DNA of 64,000 nucleotides from positions 11,050,001-11,114,000 of the forward strand of contig NW_024466218.1 in NCBI RefSeq assembly GCF_017591425.1, in the 5' to 3' direction. Shown piece after piece: positions 41,635 through 52,732 of the stretch. The notes beneath the pieces were generated by a model, which did no database searches, was not told where the DNA came from, and was given only the letters and a program-made list of their open reading frames with translations. The position numbers and the translations under genes are program-made. The stretch comes from Ochotona curzoniae (lineage: Eukaryota; Chordata; Mammalia; Lagomorpha; Ochotonidae). The stretch's first letter is position 1, and each line of letters opens with the position of its first letter.

Positions 41635-41982
41635 GAAGAATCTTCCCTTTTTTAAAAAATTATTTTTGCACCTGCGTGGGAGACCCGGAAGAGGCTCCTG
41701 GCTTCGGACTGGTGCTTACTTGAGGAGTAAATCATCGGACGGAAGATCTTCCTCTCTGTATATCTGCCTTTCCAATAAAAAAAAATAAATAAAATAAATC
41801 TTTAAAAAAAAAAAAATTATTTTTATTGGAAAGTCAGATTTTCAGAGAGAAGGAAAGACAGAAAGATCTTCCCATCCGCTGGCTTACTCTCTGGTGGCTG
41901 CAACGGCCAGAGCTAAGCCAATATGGGATCCCGGCACATACAAGCTGAGGAGGATACTGCGACAGGCCCAGAAGGGTCTTCC
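41635..41982 (-). mobile_element. CSINE, middle layer of the triple nest
   Basis: Antisense copy (41,647-41,970, including the inner element) with an internal deletion and head complement ending GACAGGCCC. Flanks GAAGAATCTTCC (41,635-41,646) and GAAGGGTCTTCC (41,971-41,982) look like an aged 12-bp duplication. Confidence 0.75.
41654..41824 (+). mobile_element. CSINE, 5'-truncated, inner layer of the triple nest
   Basis: Sense 3' half only, from GCACCTGCGTGGGAG (41,668) to a long A-rich tail (41,810). Exact flanks AAAAAATTATTTTT at 41,654-41,667 and 41,811-41,824. Its sequence is close to the youngest copies in the window. Confidence 0.9.
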
Positions 41983-42019
41983 TTATTGCTGTCAGAGGAG
42001 TGAGCACTTGGATCATTTT

Positions 42020-42325
42020 GTTTTAAGATTTATTTATTTTTCTTAGAAATGCAGATTTGCAGAAAGAAGGAGAGACGCAAAGATCTTCCATCTGCTGTTT
42101 TACTCCTCCAGAGCTGAGCTGATCTGAAGCCTGAAGCTAGGAGCTTCTATGTGATCTCCCACGTGCATGGTCCCAATGGCCTTGGTCATCCTCCACTGCT
42201 TTCCAAGGCCATGCAGCAGAGTGGTGGATCGAAAGTGGAGCAGCCAGGGAACACACCGGCACCCATATGAGATACTGGTGCTTGCAGGTGGAGGATTAGC
42301 CTATTGAGCCACTGCACTGGCCCTG
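42020..42325 (-). mobile_element. CSINE, near full length
   Basis: 'ttaagatttatttatttttc', 'aagatcttccatctgctgtt', 'ctccactgctttccaaggcc', head complement ending 'cactgcactggccctg'. Confidence 0.9.
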
Positions 42326-42866
42326 TGATTGTTGTTTTATTAGGGTGTAAGTTTGCCATCTTATTTTTTATTTTCTCTTTTCCTCTTTTCTTTCTTTGAT
42401 TTCATATAGTTCTCTTGAACATATTTAAGCAATTTAACTTTGCTTTATCTGTAATTTTAGTATATTTTTGTATCGGTGTTTTTTCTTTATGATGCTGTAA
42501 ATTTTACATTATAGATACATAACTTGCAACCTGTTGGTCTTGTCATTTCAATGGAAATATAGAAACAATACTTTGTTTTACACCCTCCTGCTTATAATTT
42601 TAAATGTTTCCTTTATGTAAATTTAGAATCACATCAGGCAATGAATAAGTGTTTCTAAGTCAAACATGGATTAGCTGTTTTTAAGCAGAGCCTGTTGTAT
42701 TTACTCATCTTTTTATTGTGTTATTTTTCTTGATATCTCAAGATTACTTTTATCTTTTCTCTACCGTTTCAGGAACCATTCTTTTGAGTAGGTTTTCTAA
42801 TGTCAGATTGCTTAGTTTTTCCTTCATGTATAATGTCTTAATTTGCTCTTCATCTAAGAAGGATTT
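42326..42866 (-). mobile_element. Ancient L1, segment 5
   Basis: 'ttacattatagatacataac', 'tttagaatcacatcaggcaa' and 'tttagtttttccttcatgt'-like blocks match the complement of L1M sequence towards the 5' half, in order. Confidence 0.8.
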
Positions 42867-43203
42867 TTTTTTTTAAGATTTATTTATTTTTCTTGGAAAG
42901 GCAGATATACAGAGAGGAGGAAAGACAGAGAGGAAGATCTTCCATCCGATGGTTCACTCCCCAAGTGGACACAACGGCCAGAGCTGAGCCAATCCGAAGC
43001 TAGGAACCAGGAGCCAGGAGCTCCTCTGGTCTCCCACGTGGGTGCAGGGTCCCAAGGCTTTGGGCTGTCCTTGACTGCTTTCCCAGGCCACAAGCAGGGA
43101 GCTGGCTGGGAAGCAGGTCGACTGAAATTAGAACCGGTGCCCATAGAGGATACTAGCTCATTCGAGGCGAGGACTTTAGCTGCTAGGCTATTGCACTTGG
43201 CTC
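42867..43203 (-). mobile_element. CSINE, full length
   Basis: 'aagatttatttatttttctt', 'aagatcttccatccgatggt', 'gctgtccttgactgctttcc', head complement at 'attgcacttggctc'. Nested in L1. Confidence 0.94.
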
Positions 43204-43272
43204 AGAAAGATGTCTTCTCTGTGTAAAAGATTTTGTGTTGATAATTCTTTTCTTTCAGCACTGGAGAAATAT
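43204..43272 (-). mobile_element. Ancient L1, segment 6
   Basis: 'cttttctttcagcactggag' is the complement of a characteristic L1M word. The CTTTCAG here is transposon sequence, not a splice acceptor. Confidence 0.65.
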
Positions 43273-43595
43273 TTTTAAAGGCTCATTTTTAATTTTTATT
43301 GGAAAGACAGGTCAGATTTACAGAGAGAAGAGACAGAAAAATCTCTGACCACTGGTTCACTCCCCAAGTAACCACAACAGCCGGAATTGAGCTGATCTGA
43401 AGCCAAGAGTTTCTTCCAAGTTTCTCATGTGGGTGCAGGGTCCCAAAGCTTTGGTCTGTCCTTGACTGCTTTCCCAGGCCACAGGCAGGGAGCTAGAGGG
43501 GAAGTGGAGTGTCTGGGACAGGAATTGGCACCCACAGGGGATCCTGGTGTGTGCAAGGCAAGGACTTTAGCCACTAGGCTATTGCATTGGGTCCA
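43273..43595 (-). mobile_element. CSINE, full length
   Basis: 'tttttaatttttattggaaa', 'aagccaagagtttcttccaa', 'ggtctgtccttgactgcttt', head complement ending 'attgcattgggtcc'. Confidence 0.93.
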
Positions 43596-44300
43596 CTGTC
43601 ATTCGAATTGCTTTTCTCAGAGTGTAATGAAGGTATCATTTTTCTCCGTGTTCTTAGGATTTTTTTAAATGTAGTTTTGTGAAGTTTTATATGATACATC
43701 TTTGGATTTTTTTTAAATCCTGTTTGATGTTTACTCAGCTTTCTGATTTTGTAAATTTATGTCTTACCAGTTTGGGGAGTTTTGACAATGATTTCTTTGG
43801 CTACTTTCTCAGTACTATTTTTTTCTGTCCTCTCCAAACTTACAGTTTGAATGTTAGATCTGCTAACAGTCCACAGGTTCTGAGGGTTTGTCCCTTCATT
43901 TTTTCTATTGTCTTAAAATGATTTTTCTGTTATTCAGTTTGGGTACTTTATAGTCATCAATTCATTTCCTTTGTCCTTTCTATTCTGCAGAATGTATTCA
44001 CTGAGTTTTTAATTTTGATATTTTTGAACTCTAAACTTCCCATCTAGTTCTTTATATCTTCTGTTTACTGAGGTTTTTTATTTATGTATTTTAGATTTGT
44101 TTCAAGCATGCTTGTACTTGCTGAGGCATTTCTGTTGCAGCTGCTGTAAAGTTGTAATTCTAGCATCTCTTTCGCCTGGGAGTTGACATTTCTGTCTTTA
44201 TTCAGTTTGAGTTCATTGTGGCTTTTGATGTACCAAGTGATACTTTTTATAGAAGCCTGGACATTATTATGCCATTTTAGATTTCATTTACTTTTCTATT
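43596..44300 (-). mobile_element. Ancient L1, segment 7 (5'-most recognised)
   Basis: 'ctgtcattcgaattgctttt', 'agtttggggagttttgacaa', 'aatgttagatctgctaacag', 'cattcagtttgagttc'-like and 'agaagcctggacattattat' track the complement of the L1M ORF1/5' side, completing the order started at 36 kb. Confidence 0.8.
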
Positions 44301-44572
44301 TTAAATTTTTTAATTTAAATTTATTTCTCTATTTGAGAAGGAGAGAGGAAGAGAGAGCTCTCATTTGTTGGTTTGCTGTGCAGGTGTCTGCTGGGTCAGG
44401 CCTCATGGGCTGGGAGCTGGAAACGCATGCCAGGAGCCTCGTGCTGTTCCCTGTGCTGTTCCCTCGGGAGTGGGCACGCTGGAATCAGGAGCAGAGCTGA
44501 GATTTGAAGATAGGTAGTGTGTGGAAACAAGAACTCTGGGTAGCACTTTAGATACTAAAGCAAATACCCTAC
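44301..44572 (-). mobile_element. CSINE, old copy
   Basis: 'ttaaatttatttctctattt', 'ctgggagctggaaacgcatg', 'cacgctggaatcaggagcag'; head diverged. Confidence 0.6.
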
Positions 44573-44577
44573 TTTTT

Positions 44578-44880
44578 TTAAAACTATTTTTAATTGACAC
44601 ATGGTAGTTAAAACACATTGACAGGGTACAGAGTGACATTTCAGTCCATGTACACAGCGGGCATTGATCAGATCAAAGTAATTGGCAAATCCGTCCCCTC
44701 ATTTATAATTTTGTGTTGGGGACATAGAAAATCCCCTCTGCTAGCTATTTTGAAATATGCAGTTAGTATTTGTTGGCGATGCTTACCCTGTTTATGCTGA
44801 GGAACACTGAAATGTGTTCCTCCTTTTCTGCTATACTCGTGAGCCATCCTCTTTCTTGGGTTTTTTAATTTTGGACACCT
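44578..44880 (-). mobile_element. L1MA/L1MB-type 3' UTR fragment
   Basis: 'aactatttttaattgacaca', 'acagggtacagagtgacatt', 'catttataattttgtgttgg' follow the complement of a younger L1 3' UTR, hence a separate insertion. Confidence 0.65.
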
Positions 44881-45390
44881 TCCAGGAGACAAAGATTGAG
44901 GCCGAGGAATACAGTGCTGCTTTGGTGTCTGGATAAATTCGAAGTACAGACTCCCTTCACGGCCTTCCTTGACTCATGAGCTAGAGTATCTTGTTAGTGC
45001 CAGGTGAAGATTGAGATCCAGGACAGATACTTGACCCCTCCCCAAGGATGGGGTGTGGAAAGCTCTCTTGTTACCAACTCATATGAATGAAAGCTTGGGT
45101 TCCTCTGTTGGTGTGCAAAGGTTTGTGCTATCTTGTTACATAGCCTGATGAGGGCATGAAGTCAGGTTGTAAACCTGATTTCCGTTGTCATGGGTGGAGT
45201 CACAGTTTTTTCTGATACTTGTTTAGAGTAGAATCGTTTTCTCCTCCCAATATTCATTCTTGCTACGTCTCTTTATTGGTCTTCTGGGGCTAGTCCATAG
45301 GGACTAGCACTGCCTGGCGTGCTGCTACTTGATTCTTCAAAAACTGTAACTCAGTGATTAGCCATTTGAATCTTTTCTTTTTTTTTGAGG
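44881..45390. other. Unclassified, possibly the 5' UTR of the ancient L1
   Basis: No clear family. Phrases such as 'cccctccccaaggatggggt' would suit an old L1 5' UTR on the minus strand, but this is not shown. Confidence 0.3.
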
Positions 45391-45742
45391 TTTTTTTTTT
45401 TTTTGAAAGATTTATTTATTTTTATTGGAAGGGCAGATTTTCAGAGAGAAGGAGAGACAAAGAGAAAGATCTTCCATTGGCTGTTTCACTTCCCAAGTGG
45501 CCCACAACAGCTGGAGCTGAGCCGATCTGGAGGCAGGAGCCAAGAACTGGGAGCCTCTTCCACATTTTCCACATGTGGGTGCAGGATCCCAAGGCTTTGG
45601 ATTGTCCTGTGCTGCTTTTCCAGGCTGTAAGCAGGGAACTGGATGGGAAATAGGGCCCCAGGACATTGAACTGGCACCTCTGTGGGATCCTGGCATGTGC
45701 GAGGTGAGGACTTTAGTCACTAGGCACTGTGCTGGACCCACG
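45391..45742 (-). mobile_element. CSINE, full length
   Basis: Long T run 45,391-45,404, 'gatttatttatttttattgg', 'aaagatcttccattggctgt', head complement ending 'actgtgctggaccc'. Confidence 0.94.
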
Positions 45743-46285
45743 CACTACAAAATCTTTAAAGTGTAGTATCATAGTGATGAGGCCTAACAGCTTTAGGGAT
45801 TGATGCGCACGTTCTGTTCATGGCATACTACAGAATTTAAGTGTTTTCATGCATAAGTTCACTGTTTGAACTAACAGAACTGTTGTAGAGAGTATCCCGT
45901 GAGACTGTCAGCCTTTGCCCAGGTTGAGGACATAAAAGAACTGAAACAGCTTTGCCACATAGTAAGATAGTGTCTGTTCTAAAACTTGAGAGGGAAAAGG
46001 CAAAGTGGAAAGAAAAGGGTGTTTAATTATAGACTGAAAGGCTTTAAGCAAGGGTGGAGATTCTTGAATGCTGAACATTTCAATGCATGAGATACAGCAC
46101 TCCTGGGGACAAAGGTCATTTGGTGGCAGAAGCTTTTGAATGGAAATACTTCTGAGTTAGAAAAGGGAGTACAACATTGGTGGCTTATTACTTGGCAACA
46201 GTGACTTGATTCAGATGGACAGGAATCTAGGTTATTAGCAGTTAGATAGAGAGCTACAAAATACGGATAAAATAATGCAGGTAGT
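45743..46285. other. Unique sequence, 540 bp
   Basis: Nothing recognised. The minus-strand frame 46,027-46,392 (121 codons) has no family or splice support. Confidence 0.35.
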
Positions 46286-46289
46286 ACTG

Positions 46290-46460
46290 CCATGTGCAGA
46301 TCCTTATTCTGCTTGTTGCCCTGTACTAACTGATTTGATCTGTATAATAAAATTTCTTGACAGAGGTTCAGTGGTAAAGCTGGGATCTGCACCTGTCCTC
46401 ATATCTGTGCTTTTAACTTGGGAATGTGGCTCCACAGTTCATGGTGTGAACCGCTAGGCG
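46290..46460 (-). mobile_element. Possible MIR
   Basis: 'gtggtaaagctgggatctgc' and 'gtgaaccgctagg' resemble the complement of the MIR 5' half; weak. Confidence 0.3.
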
Positions 46461-46479
46461 ATTTGCTAGGGTAGTTTAT

Positions 46480-46965
46480 GCAGGATTGGGAGGATGGAGA
46501 GTGTAGGTACTGTTTGGAAGGCGGGAAGGGACTGTTGAAGGATTTCACAAGAGTATTGGTTGATATGATAAGAATCAGTAACTATGGGCAAGTAATTTTT
46601 AAAAACTGGGGAAAAACATGAGGCTAATGCATTAGTCTAGGTGACTGAATACAGGAACATACAGGTGTGTTTCTGGATTTTCTTATTTATGGGTGAAGGG
46701 AACGGAGTACTCAGTCTCTTAATCTCTGATATAATGTAACTGTTTACAGCAGTGGTGGGGAGCGCAAGTTTATGGGTAGGGAATGAGTTTAGTTTAGATG
46801 CTGTTCAGTTGTAGATATTGGAGAGGCATCCTAGGTGGAACTGCAGGCATCATAGTTGGACTGGGCCTTGTGAGGAGATTGGAAGTACCGATGAGGGTTA
46901 TCCGTCTGGAGATGATGAAAACGGGGGAGTGGAGATAACTGAGGAGTAAGCCCGAGGGAACACTT
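46480..46965 (-). mobile_element. L2 internal fragment
   Basis: 'aggctaatgcattagtctag', 'attggagaggcatcctaggt' and 'ggttatccgtctggagatga' follow the complement of L2 body sequence, which is purine-rich on this strand. Confidence 0.55.
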
Positions 46966-46987
46966 ACGGTTAGAGACCTAGAGGGGC

Positions 46988-47460
46988 AAAGCATTTTTTC
47001 TATCTTTTTTGAGTGAGTATTTATTGAATATCTGTCGTTGTCTGGTACTGTGAAGACAGAACAGAGATAGTTCCTGTCTTTATTGATCATGTACAGTTTA
47101 ACAGGGCAGAGAGATATAGGGGAAGTGACATTTCAAGTGAGCTGAGTTCAGAGACTTTAATGATACAAAGCATGGGGACAAGAATGGTATGTGAAGAGGC
47201 CATAAAGCAAAAGAGAATTTGTTCTGGTCAAATAACTGAAAGGTCACGTAGCTAGAGGAACAGTAGGGGAAGGGGAAAGCAGAGTGAGGTTAAGGTAGAA
47301 GCGTTGGCATGGGACAGCTGATGGAAGGGTGGGGCAGGGAGGCCTTATTCTCTGTGCTGTTAAAATTTCTCAAGCAGGTTGCTGTCTGGTACGACTCTAA
47401 GCAGTCAGCCTTACTGCAGTGTGGAGAGTGGGTAAGATGGGTGAAGGGAAGGCAGGGGAA
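46988..47460 (-). mobile_element. L2 3' region
   Basis: Starts with 'gagtgagtatttattgaata' (L2 3' end complement) and continues 'gtgacatttcaagtgagctg', 'gaggaacagtaggggaa', 'ctctaagcagtcagcc'-type blocks in the order of the L2 consensus. Confidence 0.6.
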
Positions 47461-47559
47461 TTAGTTAGGAACCTCTTCCTGGAGGCTTGGACTAAAATAT
47501 TTTTGAAATGGATATGTCTGAGGCAGAGGAGTGGGCTTTGGTGTTTCAGCAAGCTGTTC

Positions 47560-47742
47560 TGACATTCCCTGACCTTTTCTTTGATGCCTGTTTTTTTCTC
47601 TATTATATGTTATGTTGTCACTTTTTATTTTAGTTCTTATGCCCCTTTTAGACTGTGAGTTCCTTAGGGAAAGGCCGTCTTCTGCCAGTCTCATAGGCAT
47701 TATTGCCTTGTTGCCCAAGAAATGCTGAATAAATCACTTAAT
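47560..47742 (+). mobile_element. L2 3' end
   Basis: 'tgacattccctgaccttttc', 'tagactgtgagttccttagg', 'aagaaatgctgaataaatca': sense L2 terminus. Confidence 0.62.
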
Positions 47743-47829
47743 CTTTCACTAGATCCTTTTATTCTTAATTTCCCTTAAGAAAAACTTTAAGAGATTGGGA
47801 AGTTGATAGAGAGCTGTGGGGAGTAACAG

Positions 47830-48345
47830 CATGTGAATGTGTGGGGCTGGTGAGCAGGAAGCACTGAAGAGGCTACCTGGTATAGGGGTGTTTCCCATGA
47901 TTTCTTCACTTGGAGAGTTAGAGGAGGGCAAAGTCAAGAAAGCTGAAAGGAGATTTGATAGTGATGTCACTGATATTCTGTTGAATATGAAGGTTGTGAA
48001 AAGATGTGCTTTTTTTCTGCTTTTCTTAACTTCGGCGGAGAGATAGGAGCAGAAATCGTATTACAAGGCAGTAAGAGTGAATGCCTGGTCACAATGTGGT
48101 AGAGCAAGTGCAGACCGTTTCTTGAAATAATGGGAGAAAGGAGATAATAAGCGTGCATTGGGGGTAAGTTGAAGGATATGCTTTTTAGGATAGAAAGGAA
48201 CAACGCTCAGCAGGATGTGGCATACTAGGGAAGTAAGGTGGATTAGGTCGGTGTGACGGCAGGGCTTGCGACCCACAAGTTGTGTCCGTTGTGGTGCACT
48301 CTGAGGAGTTGGCAAATACCCCACTGCAAGTGGCAGTCATTGATC
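47830..48345 (-). mobile_element. Probable L2 body fragment
   Basis: Purine-rich 'ttagaggagggcaaagtcaa' and 'ggatagaaaggaacaacgct' then 'ggtcggtgtgacggcag' are compatible with the L2 body complement; diverged. Confidence 0.35.
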
Positions 48346-49058
48346 AGCTTCTGGGATTTTGCAGTTTGATTATGTTCACTCAGTGGAGGCAGGGGGTCTT
48401 GTTTTATCAGAGAAGCCAGAAACTTTGACCTTCCAAATAAAATACTCTGTTTCTTAGATGTTGGTAATAAATTTAATTTTTAAAAATGTTTTTTGGAAAT
48501 GTTGGAAGGGACAAAGACTTATCCTGGGCCAAAAAGAACTAGTAGATTACTTGGTTAGCATGGGGGTAGAAAAAAGAGGAATAATTTGTGGAGCAAGACT
48601 TCAAGGCTATTAGAACAGAGTGCAGTTAAGTGTACAAGTAGAGTGTTATCCATGAGAAGGAAAAAGGATGCTGAATGTGAAGTGGAGGGGAGATTTGCCT
48701 GCAGTCAGAGGCAGGATTGTCTTGAGTCATCTGAGGATGTACACACATGAAGGTAGGGGCTAGGATGATCGAGTGCTTACGGGAAAGCAGTAGGCGAGAG
48801 TAGCAAGGGCTGCATCTGGGTGGTTAGCATGCACTTATGATGGATTTGGCCAGTGCTGTTTCAGAATTTTCATGTTAAAAAAAAAACAGTGGGGCTTGGA
48901 TAGGGTTAAAGATTGTAATTGTAAGGCTGAAAGGTCTAGTGGAATGAGAATCTGTGTATCATAAAGTGCAGAATTGCAAAAGATGTGACTTCTAGATTCA
49001 TAGCTGTGCATATAAAGCTAGAGTCTGGTTAGGGTGGAGAATAGAAAGTGACTTAGGA
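48346..49058. other. Purine-rich intronic sequence, may be degraded L2
   Basis: G/A-rich plus strand similar in texture to the L2 tract on its left, but no firm match. Confidence 0.3.
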
Positions 49059-49059
49059 G

Positions 49060-49226
49060 GGCCAGCTTTGGAGTGTAACAGATAGTGCTGCCAGCATTGC
49101 ATGTGGGCACCAGATTAAGATTTGGCTGCTCTACTTCTGATGGAGGTGGAGAATGGCTCAGGCACTTTGATCTCTGCATCCATATGAGAGACCTGGAAGA
49201 AGCTCCTGGTTTTGGCCTGGCCAAAA
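49060..49226 (+). mobile_element. CSINE, old partial copy
   Basis: 'gggccagctttggagtgtaa'-like head, 'ggctgctctacttctgatgg', 'gagagacctggaagaagctc'; truncated before the tail. Confidence 0.6.
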
Positions 49227-50047
49227 GTAGATGGAACTACATGAGGAAGAGCAGGCTTATCAGGGGTGAAGGAGTCTGAACTGACTAAATGGTCAGGAGA
49301 CTGTGGTTGGGTAGATATTTTGGGTTTGAGTATGGTTTTGGCTGAAGTCTAAGGTATAGAGAGGCAGGTTGGTGTTGAGCCCTGAGACATGGAGAGGAAA
49401 ACTCAGTAGGACTGAGGCTGCTAGAGACTGGTGTTAGTTGGTAAGCTTGACCATTCCCAGCAAAAGAGGCAGGGTTAGACAGTGGTAACCCTAATTGGGG
49501 AAGGTTAATGGCATCTTAAAGATCAATCTTAATATGAGAATAAATGTTTTGTGGTGGAACCTAGATGAAACAGCAGATTTTGACTAATCCACAATTCTCA
49601 TTTGCTAATATAACACATTACTTTGAGCACATGGAAGATATTCTGTGTAGAATGCTGTCATATGTAATAAGAAGTAAAATGTAGAGGTTTGGACTGATCT
49701 GTTTACTTAAGACAGAAAGGTGGGGCAGTCCTGGGATAGAGACATTTGATTGCTAGTCCTAACCTATTTTTTTCTCATTCATTAGCAACTCTCAAAACTT
49801 GTTGGAAGTGGCACCCAGTTCTGCTGTTACCTGTGACTCTAAATGTACCTGTAGTATCACTTTTTGAGAGTTTCAGGACTTGAAAAAAAGATTGTTTTTT
49901 TCTTAAACTTTCAGCAGAGGAGAAGAATTAGCTTGTTTGGTAAACCACTCTCCAAACCAAAACTGAAGAAAAAAAAAAAGATTATGATTTTAAGCATGTT
50001 CTTGTCTGTCTTGCAACGGCACATTTCTGTAGTAAGATACTGTTGGG
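49227..50047. other. Intron-like unique sequence, 820 bp
   Basis: No repeat or gene recognised. Confidence 0.35.
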
Positions 50048-50048
50048 A

Positions 50049-50090
50049 AGGGCTGGCGTTTTGGTGTAGCGTGTTAAACCCCCCACATGA
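50049..50090 (+). mobile_element. CSINE head-only fragment
   Basis: 'gggctggcgttttggtgtag' and 'cgtgttaaacccccc' are an old SINE head, cut off directly by the head of the next sense copy. Confidence 0.5.
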
Positions 50091-50405
50091 GCTGCCAGCA
50101 GTGCAATGGCCTAGTAGCTAAATCCTTGCCTTGCAAATGTAGGTATCCCTATGGGCACTGGTTTGTGTCCTTGCTGCTGCACTTCCCATCCAGCCTAGGA
50201 AAGCAGTAGAGGATGGCCCAAAGCGTTTTGACCCAGCATCAGTGTGGGAGACTCAGAAGCACTTTTTGTCTCCTGGCTTCAGATTGACTCAACTCTTGCT
50301 GTTGTGGCCAGTTGGGGCATGAACCAGTGGATGGATCTTTCTCTCAGTCTCTCCTCTCTGCAAAATCTGCTTTTCTAATAAAAAAAAAAAATACAGCTTT
50401 TTAAA
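50091..50405 (+). mobile_element. CSINE, near full length
   Basis: 'gcagtgcaatggcctagtag', 'cttcccatccagcctaggaa' (short deletion of the 'ctccctgcttgtgg' block), tail TAATAAAAAAAAAAATA. Confidence 0.88.
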
Positions 50406-51592
50406 AAGAGACATCATCATAAACATTTCGTACAAAATTCTAATAGAAATATTTGAGTTGAGCAGACCTTAATGTCTGCAAAACCTATTGTGCCCAGATC
50501 AGTGGTACACGAGAGCAGAACATTCAGTGCAGATCTTAAACCAGTGGGATCAAGACCTTAAAGGATTTCTAGGAATAATTATAAGCAGGAGATGAAACAT
50601 GGCTTTAGCAGTATAATCTTCAAAACAAAGCACAGTCAAAACAATGGTTACCAAGAGGTGACAGTGGTACAAATAAAGAGAGCAAAGGTCACGTAATGCT
50701 CAAGCATTTTGCTTGTTGTCTTTCATGAGGGCTGAATAATGATAGTATCTGTTTATTAGGGCAGTGTCTTGAGAAATTAAAACAAAGTTTCATCAAAAAA
50801 AAATGCTTGGGGAAGCTTTACCCGATTGCCCTCCACCAACTCAGCGTTCCTGCCCATTTCTGTCATCAGACAAGGGCAATTTTATGAGTGTTCATGCAGG
50901 AAATCATTAGGCACCCACCTTACTGTCCTGATTTGGCTACTTTAATATTTTGTTTATTAACTGGTTTTTTTTTAAAAGAACAATACTTTTTTTTTTTTCA
51001 GTTAAGATTCCCAGGACTTCCAGTTGTCTAGAAAAATGGCTGCTATCAACCTTAAAAAGTGACTTGAGTTGATGGAGTTTATGTTGACAAATAATATTTA
51101 TGTTTTAAATTTTTATCTTTTAATTCCATTTCTCATGAACTTTTTGAAGTCCTTTTTGTTTTGGAGACAAAGATCTTATGAAGACTGGAGGAAACGAGTT
51201 TTATGAGGATCTAGGACCCTAAGTGTGGAATACAGAGGACAAGATAACGAGTGTGTGAGAGAGAAGTATAGTGTAACTTTTACCCTTAGTTAACAAGGGT
51301 TTAATTGAGACCTGAGCTGGGGAAAATCTTTTCTTCAGAGACATAAAATAGGAGCTAAAATAGTGGCTTAGTCCAGATTGTATAGAAAGGTGGAAATTGT
51401 TATATAAGTACATAGAAATGTGTATAGATACATATATATGAAGTCTATTGGTATATATAGTAAATGAGAGTAGGAAAAAAATCAAATTTCCAAAGAAAAA
51501 AAGGTAAGGACTTTAAAATTGAACCAAACCAGCTGGGCAGTTATACTGTTTTCTCACCCCCTGAATATTCTTTATCTTTAAATATTGTTGAG
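50406..51592. other. Intron-like unique sequence, 1.2 kb
   Basis: No repeat or gene recognised; poly(T) runs near 50,965 and 50,990. Confidence 0.35.
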
Positions 51593-51935
51593 CTGTCTTT
51601 GAGGGTTTTAAAAAAATATTTATTTATTTTTAATTTGGAAAGGCAGATTTACAGATTGAAGGTGAGACAGAGAAAGATACTCCATTTACTGGTTCACTCC
51701 CCAAGTAGCCTCAGTGGCAGAGCTCAGCTCATCTGAAGCTAGGAGCCAGGACCTTCTACCACTTGGGTGCAGGGTCCCAAGGCTTTGGGTCTTCCTCTGC
51801 TGCTTTCCCAGGCCACAAGCAGGGAGATGGATGGGAAGTGGAGCAGCTGGGATTAGAACAGGTGCTCATGGAATCCTGATGCTTATAAAGTGGCGATGTT
51901 AGCCACTGAGCTATCTTGCCTGGCCCTGTCTTTGA
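51593..51935 (-). mobile_element. CSINE with 10-bp target-site duplication
   Basis: Antisense copy between exact CTGTCTTTGA repeats at 51,593-51,602 and 51,926-51,935. Confidence 0.94.
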
Positions 51936-52105
51936 TTTTTGTTATGAACTTTTGAAGAGTGTGCTCAAGTGTAATGAACTAGGGCTAAAGGATTTTCACC
52001 AGAAAAGAGTATGAAAGGGGAAGGTCACCTTGGATGTACTGGTAATTGAACATTTTTGTGTCACTCAACTCTTTGGAAGGGACCTTATAAAAAATACTTG
52101 CCCTT

Positions 52106-52372
52106 GGGGCTGGCTGGTGTTTATGAGTGCCAGCTCTAATCCTGGCTGCTCCACTTCTGGTCTGGTTCCCTGCTAATGACCTGGGAAAAGGAATGGAAGT
52201 TGACCCAAGTGTTTGTCCCCCTGTGTCCACATGGGAGACCTGGATTAAGCTCCAGGCTCCTGGCTCTGGCCTGGCTCCACCCTGGCCATTGAGGCCATTT
52301 ATGAAGTGAACCAGTGGATGGAAAGCATCTGTCTTTCTGTAATTCCATGTTTGAAATAAATATTTAAAAAGC
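52106..52372 (+). mobile_element. CSINE, old copy
   Basis: Short head 'ggggctggctggtgtttatg', middle 'tggttccctgctaatgacct', tail 'tttgaaataaatatttaaaa'. Confidence 0.78.
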
Positions 52373-52511
52373 AATAGTTATCCTAGACTGTTAAGAGCAG
52401 AATGTTTCAGTCTAATGTAGATGGGTTCTCATATTCCTTTGCAGCACAACTTTTCAACTTGTAGTTCTTTTCATCTCTGAGACAAGTTTTATACCCTAAT
52501 ATTGGAATAAT

Positions 52512-52732
52512 TTTAAAATTTATTTTAGTTTTATTTATAAAGGATATGCTTTTGTTTGACAGGCAGATTTTATAGACAGAAGGAGAGAGAAGTGGTTGTC
52601 CATCTGCTGGTTCACTTTCCAAATGGCCAGAGCTCAGCTGACCCAAAGCTGGGAGCAAAGGAGCCAGCTCATGAACTGGTGCCCATAAGGGATGCCAGCA
52701 TGGCAGGGTGAGGATTAGCATGCATGCCACAG
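52512..52732 (-). mobile_element. CSINE with internal deletion
   Basis: 'ttgacaggcagattttatag', 'aaagctgggagcaaaggagc' jumps to 'agctcatgaactggtgccca'; head complement 'gcatgccac'. Confidence 0.75.

Larger units (their letters stand above)
41595..42018 (-). mobile_element. Old CSINE, outer host of a triple nest
   Basis: Left piece 41,595-41,646 ('gttgatttatttatttgaat') and right piece 41,971-42,018 ('gaagggtcttccttattgct', 'gagcacttggatc') belong to one old antisense copy split by the next element. Its GAAGAATCTTCC word is duplicated as GAAGGGTCTTCC. Confidence 0.65.

Noticed and set aside
43238..43262. Strong-looking splice acceptor TTCTTTTCTTTCAG
   Set aside because: This word is part of the ancient L1 complement, and no donor or conserved exon follows.
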